A stretch of DNA of 64,000 nt from positions 3,782,001 through 3,846,000 of the forward strand of contig NZ_CP081000.1 of the NCBI RefSeq assembly GCF_019645875.1, in the 5' to 3' direction. The translations under genes and the position numbers were made by a program. This document shows positions 43,396 to 51,116 of the stretch, one piece after another. Positions within the stretch are counted from its first letter, which is position 1; each line of letters begins with the position of its first letter. This stretch comes from Mycolicibacterium senegalense (GTDB lineage Bacteria > Actinomycetota > Actinomycetes > Mycobacteriales > Mycobacteriaceae). The notes under the pieces are model-generated. The model saw only the letters and a list, made by a program, of their open reading frames with translations, was not told the origin of the DNA and searched no databases.

Positions 43396-43737
43396 TCAGC
43401 GCTTTTCCTTGATCTTCGCCTTCTTGCCACGCAGTTCGCGCAGGTAGTAGAGCTTGGCGCGACGCACGTCACCGCGGGTCACGACATCGATGTGATCGAT
43501 GTTGGGCGAATGCACCGGGAAGGTCCGCTCGACGCCGACGCCGTAGCTCTCCTTCCGCACGGTGAAGGTCTCGCGGATACCGCCGCCGGAACGACGGATG
43601 ACGACACCCTTGAAGACCTGGATGCGCTCCTTCGAGCCCTCGATCACCTTCACGTGCACGTTGACGGTGTCGCCGGGGCTGAAGGTCGGGATGTCGTCGC
43701 GCAGCGACGCCTGATCGACGAAGTCCAGCGTGTTCAT
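43396..43737 (-). CDS. rplS: 50S ribosomal protein L19
   Basis: 113 residues from ATG 43737, near the subunit interface of the large subunit. It begins MNTLDFVDQASLRDDIPTF, with FSPGDTVNVHVKVIEGSKER and VFKGVVIRRSGGGIRETFTVRK, split by the family's usual turns, and ends in the basic AKIKEKR. First gene of rplS-lepB-rnhB. In many bacteria it ends the rpsP-rimM-trmD operon; here the plus-strand lppW locus separates them, and rplS has its own promoter region. Confidence 0.98.
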   Translation of the reverse strand: MNTLDFVDQASLRDDIPTFSPGDTVNVHVKVIEGSKERIQVFKGVVIRRSGGGIRETFTVRKESYGVGVERTFPVHSPNIDHIDVVTRGDVRRAKLYYLRELRGKKAKIKEKR

Positions 43738-43862
43738 CGGTGACACTTCCTTGTTGTTCGCGGCTCCGGACGGGCGCGCACATGTCGCGCAGCCGAAGCT
43801 ATTTTCGGGTGTATCGGGGTGTATCTCGCAGCGGAACGCGGGCCAGCCGGGCCCAGCCGTGC

Positions 43863-43913
43863 GCAGACAACTGCTCAATTGTGCCAGATGGGTCCCCATA
43901 CCGTGAAATCCGG
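43863..43913 (-). promoter_or_regulatory. Bipartite promoter element upstream of rplS
   Basis: Reading leftward: CCGGATTT (43906-43913), exactly 17 bases, TCTGGCACAATTG (43876-43888), six bases, TGTCTGC (43863-43869). TGG-CACAAT could be an extended -10, placing the start about 130 bases before the rplS ATG. The same three blocks with the same 17-base gap occur before rpsP. The remaining intergenic sequence (43738-44062, 325 bases) shows no other gene; it contains the rplS leader and the lppW promoter side. Confidence 0.7.
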
Positions 43914-44062
43914 AGAGTGGGAGCACCCATCCGCATCGACTCGGTCAGCATACTTCGAGCCCGACTAACGACGCGCGCCACGCGGCGAACAGTTAGGCTT
44001 CATCCACCGATGTGCCGGTCGTGTGGAACGCATCGGATTCATTGCCGGTTCAAGGGAGGACC

Positions 44063-45020
44063 ATGCGACGGCGGCCGTCGAAGCTGATGATCGGCAAGGC
44101 CGTCAGCATGACAGCGTTGGTCACGATGGCCGTCGTGACCGTCGGCTGCGAAGCCCGGGTCTACGGCACTCCCCCGGCCCCGCTCGGCGCGCCACAGCTG
44201 ACCGTCGTCGCGGCCCCAGGGCAGCATGGCCCCGCTGCCCGAGGCATCGCCCGGCGAGCCCGCCGCCAGCTTCACCGGACTCGAAGACCGCGCCCAACAG
44301 GCCACCGAGGACGCCGCCGACGCCGGCGCCGACATCACCGTGCTGGTGCTCGACCGCAACACCGGTCAGCTGGTTTCCAACGGGAACGACACCACGATCG
44401 CCATCGCATCGGTGGTCAAGCTGTTCATCGCCGACGATCTGCTTCTGCAGGAGGCGAAGCGGCAGACCGTTCTCAGTCCTGAGGATCGCCAGAACCTCGA
44501 CGTGATGCTCAGATCGTCTGACGACAGCGCCGCCGAAGTGTTCTGGAACCGCAGCGGCGGTAGCGCCATCGTGGACCGGGTGGCCGCCCGCTACGGTCTG
44601 AGCTCGACCCGGCGGCCCAACGACGGGCGATGGTGGAACACCATCAGTACCGCAGCCGATCTGGTGCGCTACTACGACATGTTGATGAACGGCAGCGGCG
44701 GGCTTCCGGCCGAGCAGGCCAACGTCATCCTGTCCAACCTGGCCCAGTCCACTCCGAACGCCATCGACGGCACCCAGCCGGGCGGCATCTACCCCCAGCG
44801 ATTCGGCATTCCCGACGGGCTCTACGCCGAACCCGTTGCGGTCAAACAGGGTTGGATGTGCTGCATCGGTTCGGATTGGATGCACCTGTCGACCGGGGTG
44901 GTCGGTCCTGACCGTCGGTTCATCATGGTGATCGGCTCGTTGCAGCCCACGAACTCGGCCACCGCGCGCGACACCATCACCGACGCCGTCAAGACCATGT
45001 TCCCCGGCGGCCGGATCTAG
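44063..45020 (+). pseudogene. lppW: LppW-like lipoprotein with serine-hydrolase fold, frameshifted
   Basis: The true start is ATG 44063 with AAGGGAGG just upstream. This frame encodes a lipoprotein signal with a lipobox ending V-T-V-G-C, then a linker to about 44215. The rest of the protein is in the +1 frame, from about 44226 to the stop at 45020: a beta-lactamase-like domain with IASVVKLFIADDLL (S-x-x-K), RSSDDSAAEVFW and AVKQGWMCCIGSDW. From memory this matches M. tuberculosis LppW (Rv2905) in both parts. One surplus base, perhaps in the CCCC run near 44215-44219, breaks the gene. It is either a real frameshift or a sequencing error. Confidence 0.75.
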
Positions 45021-45700
45021 GACTCGTCGAGCAGATCGGGCCTGCGCTCTCGGGTGCGCTGCAGCGCCTGTTCGTGCCGCCACGCGGCCACCTTGGCGTG
45101 ATCGCCCGACAACAGCACCTCGGGCACATCCAACCCCCGCCAGCTCTGCGGACGGGTGTAGCTGGGCCCCTCGAGAAGGCCGTCGGAATGCGAATCTTGT
45201 TGGTGGGAAGCGGGGTTGCCCAGCACATCGGGCATCAACCGGACCACCGCCTCGATCATCACCAACGCGGCGGATTCGCCGCCGTTGAGCACGTAGTCAC
45301 CGATCGAGACCTCTTCGACCCGCATCCGGCGAGCGGCATCGTCGGCCACCCGCTGGTCGATACCTTCGTACCGCCCGCAGGCGAACACCAGGTGCGACTC
45401 GGTGCTCCACCGCTCGGCGACGGCCTGCGTGAAGAGACGCCCCGCCGGCGTCGGCACCACCAGAAGCGTTTCGTCAGAACAGATTTCGTCGAGCGCCGCG
45501 CCCCACACCGGAGCTTTCATGACCATCCCCGGCCCGCCGCCGTACGGCGAGTCGTCCACCGACCGGTGCACATCATGGGTCCAGTTCCTCAGGTCGTGCA
45601 CCGCTACGGAGAGGATTCCGGCGTCGATCGCCTTGCCCGGCAACGACTGGCGGATCGGGTCAAGGTAGGCCGGGAAGATCGTGACGACGTCAATTCGCAC
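45017..45700 (-). CDS. trmD: tRNA (guanine37-N1)-methyltransferase
   Basis: Methylates G37 next to the anticodon to prevent +1 frameshifting. It has 227 residues with the SPOUT deep-knot fold. MRIDVVTIFPAYLDP opens it, DDSPYGGGPGMVMKAPV is the substrate loop, FACGRYEGIDQRV and SIGDYVLNGGESAALVMIEA form the SAM-binding knot, and LLEGPSYTRPQSWRG is in the C-terminal part. The catalytic Asp and Arg are in place. Its stop overlaps the lppW stop through a CTAG. Order rpsP-KH-rimM-trmD is standard. Confidence 0.98.
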   Translation of the reverse strand: MRIDVVTIFPAYLDPIRQSLPGKAIDAGILSVAVHDLRNWTHDVHRSVDDSPYGGGPGMVMKAPVWGAALDEICSDETLLVVPTPAGRLFTQAVAERWSTESHLVFACGRYEGIDQRVADDAARRMRVEEVSIGDYVLNGGESAALVMIEAVVRLMPDVLGNPASHQQDSHSDGLLEGPSYTRPQSWRGLDVPEVLLSGDHAKVAAWRHEQALQRTRERRPDLLDES

Positions 45701-45711
45701 TGCGCGGCCCG

Positions 45712-46239
45712 TCAGATCTGGTCCAGGTTCAGCAGACCGTCTGGAGGATCGATGACGACGGTGCCGGTGTCCCGAGACACCGAGGTGACGATGGCGCTGA
45801 CGAACGGCACGAGCACTTCGCGGCCATCCGGATCGGCTTTTACCGACAGCAACTCGCCGGCCGCGGTGTGCAGCACCTCGCGAACCACGCCCACCGCGGT
45901 GCCGTCGACCGTGACCACCCGCAGGCCTTCGAGTTCGTGGTCGTAGAACTCGTCGGGATCATCGATGGTGGGCAGGTCGGCGGTGTCGACGACGAACACC
46001 GTGCCACGCAACTCGTCGGCCGCATTGCGGTCGCCGACACCGGCCAACCGGATCAGCAGCCGACCGGCATGATCGCGTACGGACTCGACCGAGAATTCTC
46101 GCTCGGCACCCCCCTTGGCGCGGCCCCGCAGGGCCACACCAGGGGCGAACCGGGCGTCGGGGTCGTCGGTACGAACCTCGACGACGACCTCACCGGTAAT
46201 GCCGTGAGCTTTGACAACCCGCCCGACAACCAGGTCCAT
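45712..46239 (-). CDS. rimM: 16S rRNA maturation factor RimM
   Basis: Assists maturation of the 30S head and binds S19. It has 175 residues from ATG 46239. The N-terminal barrel carries MDLVVGRVVKAHGITGEVVV, with RGTVFVVDTADLP. The C-terminal PRC barrel has EFYDHELEGLRVVTVDGTAV and ELLSVKADPDGREVLVPFV, the family end. It lies between the KH-protein gene and trmD, with 10- and 11-base gaps, so the four genes form one operon with rpsP. Confidence 0.97.
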   Translation of the reverse strand: MDLVVGRVVKAHGITGEVVVEVRTDDPDARFAPGVALRGRAKGGAEREFSVESVRDHAGRLLIRLAGVGDRNAADELRGTVFVVDTADLPTIDDPDEFYDHELEGLRVVTVDGTAVGVVREVLHTAAGELLSVKADPDGREVLVPFVSAIVTSVSRDTGTVVIDPPDGLLNLDQI

Positions 46240-46249
46240 GGATCCGACG

Positions 46250-46492
46250 CTACTGGTCGGTGTCCACCACGTCGACGCGGATTCCGCGTCCACCGATGCC
46301 TGCGACCAGGGTGCGCAGCGCAGTGGCGGTGCGGCCGCCGCGGCCGATGACCTTGCCCAGGTCATCGGGGTGCACATGCACCTCGACGGTCCGGCCACGG
46401 CGGCTGGTGACCATGTCGACGCGTACGTCGTCGGGATTGTCCACGATGCCGCGGACCAGGTGCTCGACGGCGTCGACCACGACAGAACTCAC
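46250..46492 (-). CDS. khpA: KH-domain RNA-binding protein (KhpA type)
   Basis: An 80-residue single KH domain. The RNA-binding GxxG loop is in LGKVIGRGGRTATALR, and HLVRGIVDNPDDVRVD is the usual N-terminal part of KhpA (YlqC). In Gram-positives KhpA works with KhpB on small RNAs and cell division. It lies 8 bases downstream of rpsP, as in M. tuberculosis (Rv2908c, from memory). Confidence 0.95.
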   Translation of the reverse strand: MSSVVVDAVEHLVRGIVDNPDDVRVDMVTSRRGRTVEVHVHPDDLGKVIGRGGRTATALRTLVAGIGGRGIRVDVVDTDQ

Positions 46493-46500
46493 TGCGATGC

Positions 46501-46974
46501 TCAGCTCTCGCTTGCGGCTTCGTCGGCGGCCTCAGCAGCCGGGGCCTCAGCAGCAGAGGTCTCGTCCTGCTGATCCTTTTTCGCAGGAGCCTTCTTCTTC
46601 TTGGGCGTCACGGCCGCGGCACCGGTGCCGCTCTCGGCCTCGGCCAGCGCGGCGTTGAACAGCTCCAGCTTGGACGGCTTGGGCTCCTTGACCTTCAGCG
46701 TGCCCTCGGCGCCCGGCAGGCCCTTGAACTTCTGCCAGTCACCGGTGATCTTCAGCAGGGCCAGCACCGGCTCGGTGGGCTGGGCGCCGACACCCAGCCA
46801 GTACTGCGCGCGCTCCGAGTCGATCTCGATCAGGCTCGGCTCTTCCTTGGGGTGGTAGCGGCCGATGACCTCGATGGCGCGGCCTTCGCGGCGGGTGCGC
46901 GCGTCGGCGACGGCGATGCGGTACTGGGGGTTGCGGATCTTGCCAAGCCGGGTGAGCTTGATCTTGACAGCCAT
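46501..46974 (-). CDS. rpsP: 30S ribosomal protein S16
   Basis: 157 residues from ATG 46974. The core (about 1-85) begins MAVKIKLTRLGKIRNPQYRI and has VADARTRREGRAIEVIGRY and YWLGVGAQPTEPV. A further ~70 residues form a disordered tail rich in Lys, Ala and Glu (PKKKKAPAKKDQQ and an Ala-Glu repeat), longer than the E. coli protein and typical of actinobacteria. First gene of rpsP-khpA-rimM-trmD. Confidence 0.98.
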   Translation of the reverse strand: MAVKIKLTRLGKIRNPQYRIAVADARTRREGRAIEVIGRYHPKEEPSLIEIDSERAQYWLGVGAQPTEPVLALLKITGDWQKFKGLPGAEGTLKVKEPKPSKLELFNAALAEAESGTGAAAVTPKKKKAPAKKDQQDETSAAEAPAAEAADEAASES

Positions 46975-47090
46975 GGTTAAGCACTTCTCCTTGAGTGTCA
47001 CGCTGCAATTCGGCGATGCGGGCGGAATTGCCCGATCCGGTTTTGCCTTACGTGTGTGACCGCCGCGCAGCGCATTGAACGAGTCGCACG

Positions 47091-47140
47091 GCAGACAGCC
47101 GACAATTGTGCCAGAACGATGCCGACCAGCCCAAATCCGG
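47091..47140 (-). promoter_or_regulatory. Bipartite promoter element upstream of rpsP
   Basis: Reading leftward: CCGGATTT (47133-47140), exactly 17 bases, TCTGGCACAATTG (47103-47115), five bases, TGTCTGC (47091-47097). The blocks and their spacing match those before rplS. The core ends 129 bases before the rpsP ATG, close to the 139 bases at rplS. The TGG-CACAAT part may be an extended -10. The 243-base gap between rpsP and the NTF2-like gene holds no further gene. Confidence 0.7.
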
Positions 47141-47217
47141 TCCCAACGGCCAGTTATCGCACAACTTCCCGCCCGTTTCGTGTCACAACTGGCCGCTCAG
47201 CGCATCGACCCGCAGCG

Positions 47218-47637
47218 TCACACCACCTTGTCGAAACACTTGGTTTCCACCCGGCGGCTCATCCGCCACCCCTCGGCGGTCCGGACGAACTCGTCCTCGT
47301 ACCACAGCCCGCAGAACAACACCTGTTGCTCCAGCCCCGGCAGCACCATCGGGTTGAAGCAGATCGTGCGGGAGGATGCTTTGTCTCCCTCGATCCGGAC
47401 ATCGAAGTTACCGAGCATGTGGGCGTAAGCCGGAAAGTTCGGCAGCACCTCGGCCAGCCAGGCCTTGACCTCCGGGTAGTTACCGTCGATACCGCCCATC
47501 GCCCGGTAGTCGATGTAGGCGTCGGGGGTGAACACCGCATCCAGGTCATCGAACAGTCGACGGTCGATCGCCGTGGAGTAGTCGATCAACAACTGCTGGA
47601 TCTCCAGGCGATCCGAAATCTCGGCCAGGCTCAACAT
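47218..47637 (-). CDS. NTF2/SnoaL-like protein, Rv2910c-like
   Basis: A 139-residue alpha+beta barrel of the NTF2 type. MLSLAEISDRLEIQQLLIDY followed by DRRLFDDLDAVFTPDAYIDY and FNPMVLPGLEQQVLFCGLWYE match the SnoaL_4 pattern, with a buried Asp pair that in some members is catalytic. The start is ATG 47637 by comparison with the M. tuberculosis protein Rv2910c (from memory); an upstream GTG is possible. It is divergent from the dacB2 gene with only 32 bases between starts. Function unknown. Confidence 0.82.
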   Translation of the reverse strand: MLSLAEISDRLEIQQLLIDYSTAIDRRLFDDLDAVFTPDAYIDYRAMGGIDGNYPEVKAWLAEVLPNFPAYAHMLGNFDVRIEGDKASSRTICFNPMVLPGLEQQVLFCGLWYEDEFVRTAEGWRMSRRVETKCFDKVV

Positions 47638-47669
47638 GTCTCGATTCAACACGATTAGGCTGGCCCGCC

Positions 47670-48569
47670 ATGGGGAGGTTCGTCAGGTTGTCTGTCATGG
47701 GGGCCGCGGCCGCCATCGCGTTGATCCCGCTCTCATCGGTGCCCGCCACCGTGCCCGCGGCCAGAGCCGACATCGAGATCCAGCAGGTCGGCTCTGCGCC
47801 CATTCCGGACGGTCCCGCACAGGGCTGGGTCATCGCCGACCTGGACACCGGCCAGGTTCTGGCCGCCCGCAACGAGAACACCCGCTACGCGCCGGCGAGC
47901 ACGATCAAGACCCTGCTGGCGCAGGTGGTGCTCGACGAAGTGCCGCTGGACTCCACGATCGTGGCCGACGAAGCCGACACCAGGGTCGAGTGCAACTGCG
48001 CCGGCGTCGCTCCGGGCCGGACCTACACCGCACGCCAGCTGCTGGAGGCGGCACTGCTGGCCTCCGGCAACGACGCCGCCAACACCCTGGCCCGCATGCT
48101 CGGCGGTCCCGAGGCAGCCGTGTCCAAGATGAATGCCAAGGCGGCAGCGCTCGGGGCGCACAACACCAATGTGGCCAGCCCGTCCGGTTTGGACGGGCCC
48201 GGCATGCCGTTCTGGTCCACCCCGCACGACCTGGCGACGATCTTCCGCGCGGCGATGGCCAACCCCGTTTTCGCCCAGATCACCGCCATGCCGTCGACCA
48301 CCTTCCCGAGCAAGACCGGTGATCGGGTGCTGGTCAACCAGGACGAGCTGCTGCATCGCTATCCCGGGGCCATCGGCGGCAAGACGGGTTTCACCGACAT
48401 CGCCCGCAAGACGTTCGTCGGCGCAGCCCAGCGTGACGGCCGCCGATTGGTGATCTCGATGATGTACGGACTGGTCAACGAGGGCGGTCCGACCTATTGG
48501 GACCAGGCCGCGACATTGCTGGACTGGGGTTTCGCCCAGGATCGTTCGGCCAGCATCGGATCCCTTTGA
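47670..48569 (+). CDS. dacB2: D-alanyl-D-alanine carboxypeptidase (DacB2-like)
   Basis: A secreted class A low-molecular-weight penicillin-binding protein that trims the terminal D-Ala of peptidoglycan peptides. It has 299 residues with a signal peptide (about 1-33). Active-site motifs are complete: S77-T-I-K80, S132-G-N134, and K238-T-G240. The C-terminal membrane-anchor helix of E. coli DacA is absent. A paired Cys motif ECNC lies near residue 108. A close paralogue follows 78 bases downstream. From memory its position matches M. tuberculosis Rv2911. Confidence 0.94.
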   Translation: MGRFVRLSVMGAAAAIALIPLSSVPATVPAARADIEIQQVGSAPIPDGPAQGWVIADLDTGQVLAARNENTRYAPASTIKTLLAQVVLDEVPLDSTIVADEADTRVECNCAGVAPGRTYTARQLLEAALLASGNDAANTLARMLGGPEAAVSKMNAKAAALGAHNTNVASPSGLDGPGMPFWSTPHDLATIFRAAMANPVFAQITAMPSTTFPSKTGDRVLVNQDELLHRYPGAIGGKTGFTDIARKTFVGAAQRDGRRLVISMMYGLVNEGGPTYWDQAATLLDWGFAQDRSASIGSL

Positions 48570-48647
48570 GGTGTGCGTTTCAGTCGATATCTGACGGAAA
48601 CCTGACCGCGCGCTGAAAGAGTCCAACGCTCCGTAGCCTCGGCGCTC

Positions 48648-49475
48648 GTGCGAAGACTGTTCGTGGCGCTCGCGCTCGCCCTCGGTACGACGATGCCGGC
48701 CGCCACCCTCGGCGCGCCGGCGGTCTCCGCGCAGCCGGGCGTTGCGCCGGCAGGCGCCCAGCTTCCCGACGGGCCGGCCAAGGCCTGGCTCGTCGCCGAC
48801 ATGGACACCGGCCAGGTGCTGGCCGCCAAAGACCCCAACGGTACGTACGCCCCGGCCAGCACCATCAAACCGTTGTTGGCGATGGTCGTGCTCGATCACC
48901 TCCGGCCGGACAATTTCGCCCGGGCCAACCAGTCGCACACCAAGGTCGAATGCTCCTGTGTGGGCCTCAAGCCGGGTCAGCCCTATACCACCCGCCAACT
49001 GCTCGAAGCACTGCTCATGGTGTCGGGCAACGACGCGGCGAACATGCTCGCCGACATGCTCGGCGGGCAAGCTGCCACGGTGGCGGCTATGACGCGCAAG
49101 GCGGCCGCCGTCGGCGCCCGCAACACCCGGGCGTCGTCGCCGTCGGGACTCGACGGACCCGGCTGGGAAACCGTCACCACCCCGCACGACCTCGCAGTGA
49201 TCCTGCGCGCGGCGCTGAGATACCCGCTGATCGCGCAGATCATGCGGCAGCCCACGGCGCAATTCCCGGGTAAGACGCTGACCAACCAGAACGAACTGCT
49301 CACGCGCTACCCCGGCGACATCGCGGGCAAGACCGGATATACCGACCTGGCCCGCAAGACGTATGTCGGTGCGGCCCAACGCGGTAACCGGCGCTTGATC
49401 GTGGTCCAGATGTACGGTACGGGCGATCTCTACGGGCAGGCGATCGACTTGTTCGACTACGGCTTCTCCCACTGA
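48648..49475 (+). CDS. D-alanyl-D-alanine carboxypeptidase, tandem paralogue
   Basis: 275 residues starting at GTG 48648, with a signal peptide (about 1-28). It is closely similar to the preceding carboxypeptidase: S71-T-I-K74, S126-G-N128, K228-T-G230, the ECSC pair, and DGPAKAWLVADMDTGQVL matching DGPAQGWVIADLDTGQVL. It is slightly shorter at both ends. M. tuberculosis has only one such gene here, from memory, so this appears to be a lineage-specific duplication. It may share substrates but differ in expression or timing. Confidence 0.92.
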   Translation: MRRLFVALALALGTTMPAATLGAPAVSAQPGVAPAGAQLPDGPAKAWLVADMDTGQVLAAKDPNGTYAPASTIKPLLAMVVLDHLRPDNFARANQSHTKVECSCVGLKPGQPYTTRQLLEALLMVSGNDAANMLADMLGGQAATVAAMTRKAAAVGARNTRASSPSGLDGPGWETVTTPHDLAVILRAALRYPLIAQIMRQPTAQFPGKTLTNQNELLTRYPGDIAGKTGYTDLARKTYVGAAQRGNRRLIVVQMYGTGDLYGQAIDLFDYGFSH

Positions 49476-49526
49476 CCACCGGCAGGGGCGGTAAAAGGTA
49501 GGGCCCCACCGAGTCTCATCCCAAAC

Positions 49527-49545
49527 TAAGGTAACCCTAAATTCA
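49527..49545 (+). promoter_or_regulatory. IdeR/DtxR-like iron box
   Basis: TAAGGTAACCCTAAATTCA matches the DtxR/IdeR consensus TWAGGTWAGSCTWACCTWA at 15 of 19 positions; the left half is perfect except its last base. It overlaps a possible -10 (TAAGGT) and lies 29 bases before the probable start of the diflavin reductase gene, a position suited to repression when iron is plentiful. Confidence 0.55.
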
Positions 49546-49574
49546 GCGTGGAACGCGCGATGAAGGGAGCCGAT

Positions 49575-51116
49575 GTGTCCGACCGTGAGTTCTCGCTGGT
49601 GGTCGCCTACGGCACCGATATGGGCAACGCCGAAGATGCGGCGATGTCGTTCGCCGAAGCCGCCACCGCCGCCGGAATCCCCGCCGAGGCCGTCGAGCTC
49701 AATCAGGTGGAACTCGACCAGCTCAGTACCACAACACATTTCATCGTGGTGACGTCCACGTTCGGTGACGGCGAATTCCCTGACACCGCGACGTTGTTCT
49801 GGGAAGCCATCAGCACCTCGACCCCGCGGTTGGAGCACATGAGTTTCGCTGTGCTCGCCCTCGGCGACACCTCCTATGAATTGTTCTGCAACGCGGGCAA
49901 ACTCCTCGATGCGCGGCTCGAAGAACTCGGCGCCACCCGGCTGACCGACCGGGTCGACGTCGACGGGCGCTACGAAGAGCCCGCCGCCGCTTGGACCACC
50001 GATCTGGTCAAACAGCTCACCGCCACCCAGTCCGGGCCCGGCACCGTCGTCGAAACGCCACCGACGGCCGAACCCCCGCTCCGCGGCCCAGAGCGCAATC
50101 GACCCGTCACCGCCACCTTGACGGTCAACCGGCTGCTCACCTCCACGAAATCCGACAAGGAGGTCCGCCACTACGAGCTCGACCTCACCGGGTCCGGAAT
50201 CGCCTACCAGGCCGGCGATTCGCTTGCCGTCCATGCCGTCAACGATCCAGAGCTCGTGACAGCGATCCTGACCGAGCTCAAGGTCGGCGCCCAACACCGC
50301 GTCGCCGAGGCGGATGAGGCATTGGGGGTACTGCTGGCCGAGCATTTCGAGATCCGCACCCCCTCACGCGCACTGCAGGATCTGGCGGGACCGGCGGCCT
50401 ACGGCGAGGACGTCCTCGATCTGATCAGGCGCGCCGAACTCACCGTCGAAGACGTCGTCGATACGTTGCGGCCGTTGCAGTTTCGTGATTACTCGATCGC
50501 CTCAAGCCCGCTGGTGCACCCCGACAGCGTGCACCTGACCGTGGCCACCGTGCGCTATGCCGGCACCGGCCGCAGATACGGCGGTGTGGCCTCCACCTAT
50601 CTGGCCGAGCGCAGCCGAGCGGTTCGGATTCACCTTCGCCCCAACCACCATTTCCGGCTGCCGGCCGGTGACGTGCCCATCATCATGATCGGGCCGGGGA
50701 CCGGCATCGCGCCGTTCCGCGCCTTCCTGCAGGAACGGCAAGCGGCCGGTGCGTCGGGTCGCTCGTGGCTGTTCTTCGGGGACCGCCGCCGGATGACCGA
50801 CTACCTCTACGGGGAGGAACTGACCGCGTTCGCCGAGTCCGGCACCCTGACCCGGCTCGATGTGGCGTTCTCTCGCGATCAGGACACGAAAGTGTATGTG
50901 CAGCACCGTATGCGGGAGAACTCGGCAGAGCTGTTCAGCTGGTTACAGGACGGTGCGTACCTCTACGTGTGCGGGGACGCCGAGCGGATGGCCAGAGATG
51001 TAGACGCCGCGCTGCACGAGATCGTCGCCGACGCCGGCGGTATGGACGCGGACGCGGCGCACGCCTACGTCAACGACCTGATCAAGACCCACCGGTACCT
51101 GCGGGACGTGTACTAG
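49575..51116 (+). CDS. Diflavin reductase, CysJ/cytochrome P450 reductase-like
   Basis: 513 residues in three modules: an N-terminal flavodoxin domain (about 1-145, VVAYGTDMGNAEDAA and VVTSTFGDGEFPD), an FAD-binding domain (about 170-370, RDYSIASSP and RRYGGVASTYLA), and an NADPH domain (about 375-500, IMIGPGTGIAPFRAFLQ and FFGDRRRMTDYLYGEE), ending RYLRDVY as in CysJ. It would pass electrons from NADPH to an unknown acceptor. GTG 49575 is preferred for its upstream AGGGAG. Mycobacteria use a ferredoxin-type sulfite reductase, so CysJ function is doubtful. The iron box upstream suggests iron control. Confidence 0.88.
   Translation: MSDREFSLVVAYGTDMGNAEDAAMSFAEAATAAGIPAEAVELNQVELDQLSTTTHFIVVTSTFGDGEFPDTATLFWEAISTSTPRLEHMSFAVLALGDTSYELFCNAGKLLDARLEELGATRLTDRVDVDGRYEEPAAAWTTDLVKQLTATQSGPGTVVETPPTAEPPLRGPERNRPVTATLTVNRLLTSTKSDKEVRHYELDLTGSGIAYQAGDSLAVHAVNDPELVTAILTELKVGAQHRVAEADEALGVLLAEHFEIRTPSRALQDLAGPAAYGEDVLDLIRRAELTVEDVVDTLRPLQFRDYSIASSPLVHPDSVHLTVATVRYAGTGRRYGGVASTYLAERSRAVRIHLRPNHHFRLPAGDVPIIMIGPGTGIAPFRAFLQERQAAGASGRSWLFFGDRRRMTDYLYGEELTAFAESGTLTRLDVAFSRDQDTKVYVQHRMRENSAELFSWLQDGAYLYVCGDAERMARDVDAALHEIVADAGGMDADAAHAYVNDLIKTHRYLRDVY

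Noticed and set aside
47733..50345. An 870-codon open frame on the minus strand across both carboxypeptidases and part of the diflavin reductase
   Set aside because: It is antisense to three well-supported genes, resembles no family, and is rich in His, Gln, Gly and Arg as expected for a high-GC shadow frame.
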